A stretch of 5,195 nt of DNA, taken from contig JAFGOG010000009.1 in NCBI GenBank assembly GCA_016926595.1, positions 1-5,195 of the forward strand. Direction: 5' to 3'. Source of the DNA: Anaerolineae bacterium. GTDB lineage: Bacteria; Chloroflexota; Anaerolineae; JAAYZQ01. Shown here piece by piece: positions 1-4,953 of this stretch. The notes beneath the pieces are model-generated. The model ran no database searches, was not told the origin of the DNA, and was given only the letters and a program-made list of their open reading frames with translations. The translations under genes and the position numbers were made by a program. The stretch's first letter is position 1; each line of letters opens with the position of its first letter.

Positions 1-627
1 CCGGACCAGGTCGACTATCGAAAGATCATTGCCGATTTCAACCTCCTGGACCGGGTCGCCGCTGGCGAGATCGACGAGGTGTGGATGTTTGCCTCGCCTT
101 GGGCCGGATTCTGGGAATCGAGCATGGCCGGGCCTGACGCCTTCTGGTGCAACTCGAGCCCCATACCCAACACCGGCGCGGCCGGCCGCCGGTTCATCAT
201 CATGGGCTTTAACTTTGAGCGCGGCCTCGGCGAGATGCTGGAGAGCTTTAGCCACCGGGTCGAATCGAACCTGGAGCACGCCTGGAGGCGCCAGAGCGGC
301 GAGCAGAACCTGTGGAAGCGGTTCATCCGCTACGATCAGGTCGCGCCGGGCCAGGCCAACTGCGGCACCGTCCACTATGCGCCCAACAGCGTCCGCGATT
401 ATGATTGGGGCAACCCCAAGTACGTGCCCAGCAACTGCGACGACTGGCTCACATTTCCCAATTTCAAGGGGGTAGTCAGGCAGGTGAACAGCGCCGAGTG
501 GGGCGGCGGCGAGATCCGCGCCCACCACCTGTGGTGGCTGCGCCACCTGCCCCGCGTTGCCGGGCAAACCAACGGGATTTGGAACAACTGGTGGGCTTTT
601 GCCATCGATCCCAATACTGTGCCATAG
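1..627 (+). CDS. C-terminal part of a Trp-rich conserved protein of unknown function (5' end outside window)
   Basis: The reading frame is open from base 1 to a TAG at 625-627 and gives 208 residues; the start lies upstream. The segment is rich in Trp and aromatic residues. It carries the phrases EIDEVW (about residues 23-28), GFWESSMAGP (36-45), AFWC (47-50) and IMGFNFERG (67-75), then SHRVES (84-89), a Cys pair at 121 and 146 (C146 followed by two Asp), HH at 175-176 and a C-terminal NNWWAF. From memory, this resembles a family of large extracellular bacterial proteins in which such a domain follows Ig-like, fibronectin-type or dockerin-type modules. I know of no assigned activity for it. 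The conserved His and Asp residues and possible disulfide would suit an exported enzyme or binding domain, but that is inference. No membrane segment or sorting signal is visible at the C-terminus. It ends 7 bases before a strong hairpin and does not look functionally linked to the redox genes that follow. Confidence 0.75.
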   Translation, partial: PDQVDYRKIIADFNLLDRVAAGEIDEVWMFASPWAGFWESSMAGPDAFWCNSSPIPNTGAAGRRFIIMGFNFERGLGEMLESFSHRVESNLEHAWRRQSGEQNLWKRFIRYDQVAPGQANCGTVHYAPNSVRDYDWGNPKYVPSNCDDWLTFPNFKGVVRQVNSAEWGGGEIRAHHLWWLRHLPRVAGQTNGIWNNWWAFAIDPNTVP

Positions 628-633
628 ATGGTA

Positions 634-674
634 GAGGTTGTAAGACGGAGGTCAAGCCTCCGTCTTACAACCTC
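634..674. repeat. 18-bp perfect inverted repeat (hairpin) between the first gene and the ferredoxin
   Basis: The left arm GAGGTTGTAAGACGGAGG (634-651) and right arm CCTCCGTCTTACAACCTC (657-674) are exact reverse complements around the 5-base loop TCAAG. It lies 7 bases after the upstream stop codon and 17 bases before the ferredoxin start. It could end or attenuate transcription of the upstream gene or protect an mRNA end. However, no T-run follows on the + strand (the next bases are CCCGATGG), so it is not a classical intrinsic terminator. The length and perfection also fit a dispersed REP-like or small palindromic element. Confidence 0.85.
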
Positions 675-679
675 CCGAT

Positions 680-691
680 GGAGGAGGAGGT
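680..691 (+). promoter_or_regulatory. Strong tandem Shine-Dalgarno for the ferredoxin gene
   Basis: GGAGGAGGAGGT contains three overlapping GGAGG cores; the first (680-684) lies 7 bases before the ATG at 692. This fixes the ferredoxin start. The last part, GGAGGT (686-691), is the exact complement of ACCTCC at 670-675 in the right arm of the neighbouring hairpin, so the ribosome site could be masked by a short alternative stem. Confidence 0.8.
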
Positions 692-1105
692 ATGCCCAAG
701 ATCCTGACCGCGCCCGCCATGGCCCGCTGCATCGGCTGCGACTCGTGCATGCTGGCCTGCGCGCGGATGGTCTACAACAGCTTTTCGCCCCACAAGAGCG
801 CCATCCAGATCCGCAGCCGCGGCGGGGCGATGGGCCGCATGGCAGCCAACATCTGCACCGCCTGCGCCGAGCCGGTGCCGTGCGTCGAGGCCTGCCCCAC
901 CGAGGCGCTCACCGTCCGCGCCGGCGGGCGGGGCATGACCTACCGCAAGGCCGAGTGCATCGGCTGCCGCCAGTGTGTCGAGGCCTGCCCGGTGCAGGTC
1001 ATCGGTTGGGACGAAGAAGAGTCCAAGCCGATAGTGTGCATCTTTTGCGGCCAGTGCGTTCGCTTTTGCCCCCACAACTGCCTGGCGCTGGAGGAGGTGG
1101 GCTGA
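692..1105 (+). CDS. Polyferredoxin with four [4Fe-4S] clusters, electron-transfer partner of the AOR-family enzyme
   Basis: A 137-residue cytoplasmic protein with no signal peptide. It has four ferredoxin-type cysteine sets: C13-C16-C19-C23, C55-C58-C64-C68 (the second gap enlarged to five residues), C89-C92-C95-C99 and C116-C119-C122-C126, the last three followed by Pro. An additional Cys is at 130. This is the architecture of the electron-transfer subunits of molybdopterin/tungstopterin enzymes (HycB/DmsB-like, YdhY, and the small subunits of AOR and BamBC complexes). The expected role is to carry electrons between the adjacent enzyme's iron-sulfur cluster and a soluble carrier or another subunit. 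The start at 692 is supported by an excellent ribosome-binding site. Its stop TGA (1103-1105) overlaps the ATG of the next gene by one base, implying translational coupling and roughly equal production. No FAD/NADH-binding third subunit is encoded nearby, so the final electron acceptor is unknown. Confidence 0.93.
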   Translation: MPKILTAPAMARCIGCDSCMLACARMVYNSFSPHKSAIQIRSRGGAMGRMAANICTACAEPVPCVEACPTEALTVRAGGRGMTYRKAECIGCRQCVEACPVQVIGWDEEESKPIVCIFCGQCVRFCPHNCLALEEVG

Positions 1106-2874
1106 TGCTGAACGCCGATTTTGTCCGCATCCTCCACGTCGATCTGACGACGGGCAAGAGCCGCGTCGAGGACCGGGCCGACCTGTTCCGCGACTATATG
1201 GGCGGGACCGGCGTGGCTATGCGGCTGCTGAACGAGATGGTCCACGCCGACCTGGACCCCCTCGACCCGGCCCAACCGGCCATCCTGGCCATCGGCCCGC
1301 TGACGACTATTTTCCCGGTGGTGACCAAGACAGCGGCGACGTTTCGCTCGCCGCTGACCGGCGAATATGGCGAGAGCCAGGCTGGCGGCCACTTGGCGTC
1401 GGCGCTGCGTTATGCCGGCTATGACGCGCTGGTCATCACCGGCGCCGCCCAACGGCTGGTCTACCTGCTGATCGACGGCGACCGGGTCGAAGTCCGCCCT
1501 GCCGACGCCATGACCGGCATGGACACCATCGAGACCGGCCGGGTCATCCGCGACCAGATCAAAGGCGCCGGCCACCGCAGCATCCTGCGCATCGGCCCGG
1601 CGGGCGAGCGCTGCGTGCGCTACGCCGGCGTCAACGTCGATACCTGGCGCCACTTTGGCCGCCTGGGGCTGGGAGCAGTGCTGGGCAGCAAGAAGCTAAA
1701 GGCGGTTGCGATCGTCGGCCAGAAGCACCTCGCTCTGCCGGCCGACTCGCGCGCCTACAAAAAGACCTACGCCGAGGTGTTCGACAAGGTCCTGCACACC
1801 GACGCCATGACCAAGTACCACGAGCTGGGCACCCCGGCCAACATTGTGCCCCTCAGCGAGCTGGGCGCGCTGCCTACGTACAACTTGCGCCAGGGCTATT
1901 TTGGCGAGGCCGAGGAGATCGGCGGCGAGGCGTTCGCCGAGCACGATCTGATCACCAAGCGCGCCTGCGCCGGCTGCCAGATCGGCTGCATCCACATCGC
2001 CCTCTACCGCCGGCCCTTTGCCCCGGGCTGGGAGTTCGAATCGACCATGGTCGCCTACGATCACGAGCTGGTCTATGCCGTCGGCTCGCTTCTGGGCATT
2101 GGCAACCGCGATGGCATCCTGCACCTGATCGAAGAGATCGACCGGCTGGGCATGGACACCATTTCCTGCGGCACAGCCCTGGCCTGGGCCACCGAGGCGA
2201 TGGAACGTGGGACGATCGAGCCCGAGCAGCTCGGCGGCGTCGACCTGCGCTGGGGCGACGCCGAGCGCTACGCCCAGGCAGTCGCCGCCATCGCCCGCGG
2301 CGACACAGAGCTGGGGCAATGGCTGAGTCAGGGGGAGCTGGCTGCTGCCCGCCACTACGGCGGTCAGGATTACATAGCCGTCGCCGGAGGGCAGGGGATC
2401 TCTGGTTACTGGACTGGCTATGCCCACGTGGTGGGCCACCTGCTGGGCGCGCGCCATTCTCACCTGGACAACGCCGGCTATGCTATCGACCAGAAGCTGG
2501 AGCCATACACGGACGAGGCGATCATCGACCGAATCATCGCCGACGAGGCGGAGCGGATCGTGCAGACGAGCATCGCCATCTGCCTCTTTGCCCGGGGGGT
2601 GTACGACCTGGAGACGGTGAGCCAAGCGCTGAGCAGCGTCGGCATCCAGCGCAGCGCGGACGAGCTGCGGGCCATGGGCCAGCGGCTCTACTGGGAGCGG
2701 GTTCGACTGCGCGACCGGCTTGGCTTCCAGGCTCGCGTCGAGGATCTGCCCCGCCGCTTCTTTGAGACGCCCACGCCGCGCGGCCAGCTCGACCCGGCGC
2801 GGGTGGCCCACCTGCTGGAGCTGTACCAGGCCCGCCGGGCGGCGGCGATGGAATACGATGGGGCAGAGGGATGA
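1105..2874 (+). CDS. Aldehyde ferredoxin oxidoreductase family protein (tungsten/molybdenum bis-pterin enzyme)
   Basis: A 589-residue protein, close to the roughly 600 residues usual for AOR. The family oxidises aldehydes to carboxylates (or works in reverse) at a tungsten or molybdenum bis-pterin centre beside one [4Fe-4S] cluster. The N-terminus has the typical LHVDLTTGK and GGTGVA stretches, followed by AIGPLT, TFRSPLTGEYGES and GGHLASALRYAGYDAL of the pterin-binding N-terminal domain. Cluster ligands are C288, C291, C295 (ACAGCQIGC) and a distal C493 (AICLF). The first pterin motif DxxGLDx is intact as DRLGMDT (346-352). E312 in WEFES and H451/H453 in RHSHLD fall where catalytic Glu and His lie in characterised AORs. 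The second motif, normally DxxGLCx, reads TSIAICL (488-494), so its Asp is replaced. The start at 1105 is favoured over an upstream in-frame extension because GAGGAGGT (1091-1098) sits 6 bases before it, the family N-terminus begins there, and it overlaps the ferredoxin stop. The substrate cannot be told from sequence; benzoyl-CoA-reductase-like or YdhV-like relatives are alternatives within the same superfamily. Confidence 0.93.
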   Translation: MLNADFVRILHVDLTTGKSRVEDRADLFRDYMGGTGVAMRLLNEMVHADLDPLDPAQPAILAIGPLTTIFPVVTKTAATFRSPLTGEYGESQAGGHLASALRYAGYDALVITGAAQRLVYLLIDGDRVEVRPADAMTGMDTIETGRVIRDQIKGAGHRSILRIGPAGERCVRYAGVNVDTWRHFGRLGLGAVLGSKKLKAVAIVGQKHLALPADSRAYKKTYAEVFDKVLHTDAMTKYHELGTPANIVPLSELGALPTYNLRQGYFGEAEEIGGEAFAEHDLITKRACAGCQIGCIHIALYRRPFAPGWEFESTMVAYDHELVYAVGSLLGIGNRDGILHLIEEIDRLGMDTISCGTALAWATEAMERGTIEPEQLGGVDLRWGDAERYAQAVAAIARGDTELGQWLSQGELAAARHYGGQDYIAVAGGQGISGYWTGYAHVVGHLLGARHSHLDNAGYAIDQKLEPYTDEAIIDRIIADEAERIVQTSIAICLFARGVYDLETVSQALSSVGIQRSADELRAMGQRLYWERVRLRDRLGFQARVEDLPRRFFETPTPRGQLDPARVAHLLELYQARRAAAMEYDGAEG

Positions 2875-2960
2875 CGGCCTGGAACTACTCCAGCGGCCTC
2901 GACGGGTGTTAATTCGACGAACATAGGCAAGGCCCACCGCCAGGTTCTCTCAATGCCGAT

Positions 2961-2989
2961 TTGACCATTTTTCGGCCTTGTGCTAGAAT
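2961..2989 (+). promoter_or_regulatory. Sigma-70-type promoter of the tRNA pair
   Basis: The -35 TTGACC (2961-2966) and -10 TAGAAT (2984-2989) are separated by exactly 17 bases. An upstream TG at 2981-2982 adds an extended -10 element. The predicted start, near 2996, lies about 7 bases before the tRNA-Gln 5' end, as expected for a tRNA transcript with a short leader. The rest of the 2875-3002 gap shows no gene apart from a doubtful 13-codon frame and no clear terminator for the AOR gene. Confidence 0.75.
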
Positions 2990-3002
2990 GGCGCCGGTAC
3001 GA

Positions 3003-3073
3003 TCGGGGGTCGTCTAATGGCAGGACAAGGGACTTTGGATCCCTGTATCGAGGTTCAAATCCTCGCCCCCGAG
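3003..3073 (+). tRNA. tRNA-Gln (anticodon UUG)
   Basis: The cloverleaf folds fully. The acceptor stem TCGGGGG (3003-3009) pairs with CCCCCGA (3066-3072), with discriminator G at 3073. A 3-bp D stem GTC/GAC encloses the loop with GG. The anticodon stem AGGGA/TCCCT holds loop CTTTGGA with anticodon TTG at 3035-3037. The variable loop is 4 bases, and the T stem CGAGG/CCTCG encloses TTCAAAT. The 3' CCA is not encoded (CCT follows the discriminator), so CCA-adding enzyme is needed. It is the first gene of a two-tRNA transcript, 24 bases before the next tRNA. Confidence 0.96.
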
Positions 3074-3097
3074 CCTGACAGTTTGCACATTTGACAC

Positions 3098-3169
3098 GGG
3101 CCCTTAGCTCAGTGGCAGAGCGACCGGCTCATAACCGGTTGGTCGTAGGTTCGAAACCTACAGGGCCCA
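3098..3169 (+). tRNA. tRNA with CAU anticodon, probably tRNA-Ile2 (lysidine-modified) rather than Met
   Basis: The fold is complete. The acceptor stem GGGCCCT (3098-3104) pairs with AGGGCCC (3162-3168), with discriminator A at 3169. The D stem is GCTC/GAGC and the anticodon stem ACCGG/CCGGT holds loop CTCATAA with CAT at 3130-3132. A 5-base variable loop and the T stem GTAGG/CCTAC around TTCGAAA follow. The first acceptor pair is G-C, so it is not an initiator tRNA. The acceptor pairs C4-G69, C5-G68 and C6-G67 and the stretches CGGCTCATAACCG and GGTCGTAGGTTCGA resemble bacterial tRNA-Ile(CAU). In such tRNAs TilS converts C34 to lysidine so that AUA is read. Elongator Met remains possible. CCA is not encoded. 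Confidence 0.93.
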
Positions 3170-3170
3170 T

Positions 3171-3258
3171 AGGCGCTTTCGACGGTCAGGATTCAGCAGC
3201 GGTCAGCCTGAACGCCGAAAGCCAAGCCAATAGCTGACCGCTGATAGCTGACGGCTAG
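3171..3258. repeat. Palindrome- and heptad-rich intergenic element after the tRNAs
   Basis: Three overlapping signals occur here. (1) An imperfect stem pairs 3175-3190 with 3207-3222 (14 of 16 pairs) around a 16-base loop. (2) A perfect 11-bp inverted repeat has CAGCGGTCAGC (3197-3207) and GCTGACCGCTG (3233-3243). (3) Tandem heptads TAGCTGA, CCGCTGA and TAGCTGA (3231-3251) are followed by a degenerate fourth copy. Structures 1 and 2 overlap at 3197-3207, so they are mutually exclusive in RNA. It may serve as the 3' end of the tRNA transcript, but there is no T-run. It also resembles dispersed repeat debris. Confidence 0.7.
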
Positions 3259-3261
3259 GCC

Positions 3262-3765
3262 ATGACTCAGGTTCTCGTTCTCAATGCTACGTATGAACCA
3301 ATGAGCGTGGTCTCGGTACGCCGGGCGGTGCTGCTCCTGTTGAAAGAAAAGGCAGAGATCGTCGAGGCGGCCGAGGCCTATCTCCGCTCGGCGCGGCTCC
3401 AACTGCCGGTGCCTCTCGTCATCCGGCTGGTGTGCTACGTCCGCATCCCGCATCGTCTGTCGCTGCCGGTGTCGCGCCGGACCGTGCTGGCCCGCGACCA
3501 GTACACCTGCCAGTACTGCGGCGCGCAGCCGGGCCGCGCCCAGCTCACCATGGACCACGTCGTCCCCCGCTCGCGCGGCGGCGAAACCTGCTGGGAAAAT
3601 GTCGTCACCGCCTGCGGGCCGTGCAATCGCCGCAAGGGCGGTCGCACCCCCGACGAAGCCCAGATGCCGGTGCTCAAATCGCCGCGCCGCCCGCGCTACC
3701 TGGCCCTGACGCTGTTGGAAGCCAGCAGCGCGCACGAGACGTGGGACAAATACATGTACTTCTAG
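3262..3765 (+). CDS. HNH endonuclease family protein, stand-alone
   Basis: A 167-residue protein opening with VLVLNATYEPMSVVSVRRAV, a widespread N-terminus of small bacterial HNH proteins. The HNH fold is in the second half. It has zinc-knuckle pairs C83-x2-C86 and C118-x2-C121, the DH pair D98-H99 starting DHVVPRSRGG, the WENVVTACGPCN stretch with N113, and N122 followed by the RRKGG loop. H99 would be the general base and N113 and the third-position residue N122 would organise the metal site, so the active site looks intact. The cellular role of this family is not established; it is usually a lone chromosomal gene rather than part of a restriction or phage module. An in-frame TAG at 3256-3258, inside the heptad repeat, excludes any longer N-terminus. 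No good Shine-Dalgarno precedes the ATG, so initiation may be weak or leaderless-like. It may share the tRNA transcript or have an unseen promoter. Confidence 0.9.
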   Translation: MTQVLVLNATYEPMSVVSVRRAVLLLLKEKAEIVEAAEAYLRSARLQLPVPLVIRLVCYVRIPHRLSLPVSRRTVLARDQYTCQYCGAQPGRAQLTMDHVVPRSRGGETCWENVVTACGPCNRRKGGRTPDEAQMPVLKSPRRPRYLALTLLEASSAHETWDKYMYF

Positions 3766-3858
3766 GCTCTTGGCTTCCGACCTCCGAATCCTGTACCGCT
3801 GCCGGACGCTGCAGGTCATGAGCGCCCTGGATGCAATGAATTTCAAACCCCTCCAAGT

Positions 3859-3887
3859 TTGCATCAGAAGCAGTTTCGCCATATAAT
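3859..3887 (+). promoter_or_regulatory. Putative sigma-70 promoter of the RpiR-type regulator
   Basis: A perfect -10 TATAAT (3882-3887) is preceded at exactly 17 bases by TTGCAT (3859-3864), a weak -35. The predicted start is near 3894, giving a leader of about 105 bases before the ATG at 3999. The weak -35 overlaps one of the GATGC/GCATC sites, as would be expected of a regulated promoter. Confidence 0.65.
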
Positions 3888-3927
3888 GGGCATCGCTCGA
3901 AAAAACAGAGCTGCACACTCGATGCAC

Positions 3928-3957
3928 AGCCCTTGCCGGAAAAAGGCCGCAAGGGCT
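3928..3957 (+). repeat. Leader hairpin in the RpiR-type gene's 5' untranslated region
   Basis: AGCCCTTGC (3928-3936) is the exact reverse complement of GCAAGGGCT (3949-3957). After a bulged C, two further G-C pairs (3938-3939 with 3947-3948) can form around an A-rich loop. No T-run follows, so it is not a classical terminator. It lies about 40 bases before the start codon and does not cover the ribosome-binding site. It could stabilise the mRNA or act as a protein-binding dyad. Confidence 0.6.
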
Positions 3958-3998
3958 GAATATACCCAATCAATAGAGCACTAGAATGGGGGTAGATC

Positions 3999-4922
3999 AT
4001 GTTCCGAGAGCGGATAGGCCGCAGATATAGCGAGTTGTCGCCCGGCTTTAAAAGGCTGGCCGACTTTGTCCTCACTTCCCACCAGCGCGTCGCATTCATG
4101 AGCGCCTCGCGCCTGGCCCGCCACCTGGACCTGGACGTCGCCACCGTGACCCGCTTTGCCCAGGCTTTGGGCTATGACGGGTTTACCGAACTGATCCGGG
4201 AGATCCAGGAGCAGGTGCTGGACGAGATGCGCCAGGCGCGCGTCCCGATCACCGGCCGGCTCGAAGCGACCAAAGGCTCGCCGATCAACACGATGTGGCA
4301 GGACTGGGGCAACCTGGAGCAGACGATCCAGGAGATCCGCCCCGAGCGGATGGCCGTGGCGGTGGAGGCTCTCCGGATGGCTGACCACATCTACATTGTC
4401 GCCGAAAGCGTGGGCATCGGCCTGGCCCAGGTCATGGCTTCCTACCTGTCGATGATCAAGCCAGACACCGTCGTGCTAAACAAGGGCCCCTTTGACACAG
4501 CCATCGAGCTCAAGGATCTGACGCCCCAAGACGTGGTCGTCGGCATCGGCTTTACCAATTACGCCTACTCGGCCACTCGCGCCCTCCAGTACGGGCGTGG
4601 GGTCGGCGCCAAGACGATCGGCATTGTCGCCCAGGCTGGCTGCCCCATCGCCGAATGGGCCGAGATCCTGTTCATCTGCTCCGAGGTCGAAGGCAGCTAT
4701 ACGCCATCGCCTACCGGCGTGGCGGCCATCGTCTTTGCCTTGGTCAATGCCCTGCACAACGACGATCCAGAAAAGTACCACCGAGAGCTGATGCGCTTCC
4801 AAAAGACCTACGAAAGCCTGATCGAAGGCACTCCCAGGGCCGAGGTAGACGTCGAACAGGATCTGATCGGGCGATTTCAAACAGTATCTCACAGGCCGGA
4901 CCTGCGCGAGCCCGCTGAGTAA
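3999..4922 (+). CDS. RpiR/MurR-family transcriptional regulator (HTH_6 plus SIS domain)
   Basis: 307 residues, near the family's usual 280-300. Residues 1-75 form the RpiR-type N-terminal helix-turn-helix. LSPGFKRLADFVL is the scaffold, MSASRLARHLDLDVATVTRFAQALGYDGF (34-62) contains the recognition helix, and the FxxL motif follows. Residues about 120-250 form a sugar-isomerase (SIS) domain, which in this family senses phosphosugars. The first SIS strand reads HIYIVAESVGIG (130-141), where GxGxS is usual. The second loop is GFTNYAYSATRAL, a variant of the SFPRYS type, so the ligand may be unusual. The start is set by an in-frame TAG at 3993-3995 and by GGGGGT (3988-3993) 5 bases upstream of the ATG. 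No sugar-metabolism gene is adjacent, so the regulon is unknown. The gene has its own promoter and may be autoregulated. Confidence 0.92.
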   Translation: MFRERIGRRYSELSPGFKRLADFVLTSHQRVAFMSASRLARHLDLDVATVTRFAQALGYDGFTELIREIQEQVLDEMRQARVPITGRLEATKGSPINTMWQDWGNLEQTIQEIRPERMAVAVEALRMADHIYIVAESVGIGLAQVMASYLSMIKPDTVVLNKGPFDTAIELKDLTPQDVVVGIGFTNYAYSATRALQYGRGVGAKTIGIVAQAGCPIAEWAEILFICSEVEGSYTPSPTGVAAIVFALVNALHNDDPEKYHRELMRFQKTYESLIEGTPRAEVDVEQDLIGRFQTVSHRPDLREPAE

Positions 4923-4943
4923 GAAACGGGCGCACCCGGCAAA

Positions 4944-4948
4944 AAGGA
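4944..4948 (+). promoter_or_regulatory. Ribosome-binding site of tig
   Basis: AAGGA lies 5 bases before the ATG at 4954, in a short A-rich patch of the 31-base gap after the RpiR-type gene. It supports the chosen start. No separate promoter is obvious in the gap, so at least some tig mRNA may come by read-through. Confidence 0.6.
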
Positions 4949-4953
4949 ATAGA

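Larger units (their letters stand above)
3766..3998. other. 233-bp regulatory spacer upstream of the RpiR-type gene
   Basis: No coding potential is apparent. The first part (3766-3829) shows nothing recognisable and no terminator for the HNH gene. The second part is visibly less GC-rich and holds a promoter, four GATGC/GCATC sites at regular spacing, and a leader hairpin, described separately. Confidence 0.6.

Noticed and set aside
29..475. 148-codon frame-2 open frame inside the first gene
   Set aside because: Ser/Ala/Arg/Pro-rich shadow; frame 1 contains the conserved Trp-rich protein throughout.
634..674. Rho-independent terminator for the first gene
   Set aside because: The stem is strong, but no T-run follows on the plus strand; termination is possible but not supported by the standard signature.
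628..1104. In-frame upstream extension of the AOR gene, giving a 748-residue frame
   Set aside because: It runs in the wrong frame across the ferredoxin gene, yields a low-complexity Arg/Pro-rich peptide, and the AOR family N-terminus with its own ribosome site begins at 1105.
940..1653. 237-codon minus-strand frame opposite the ferredoxin and the AOR start
   Set aside because: Antisense shadow of two well-supported genes, with no motif of its own.
1696..2937. 413-codon open frame on the minus strand opposite the AOR gene
   Set aside because: A GC-rich antisense shadow with Ala/Val/Gly/Asp-rich composition and no recognisable domain; the plus-strand AOR motifs are unambiguous.
3091..3096. 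Perfect TTGACA between the two tRNAs as a second tRNA promoter
   Set aside because: No -10 element at 16-18 bases downstream; that position falls inside the tRNA. Co-transcription from the upstream promoter explains both genes.
3098..3169. Initiator tRNA-fMet
   Set aside because: The first acceptor position pairs (G-C), and the anticodon stem lacks the three consecutive G-C pairs GGG/CCC of bacterial initiators.
3231..3258. CRISPR-like array
   Set aside because: Seven-base tandem units without spacers of constant length; not a CRISPR repeat-spacer pattern.
3262..3765. HNH protein as a homing endonuclease, restriction enzyme or phage gene
   Set aside because: No intron, intein, methyltransferase or phage gene is adjacent, and the N-terminus matches the widespread stand-alone chromosomal family.
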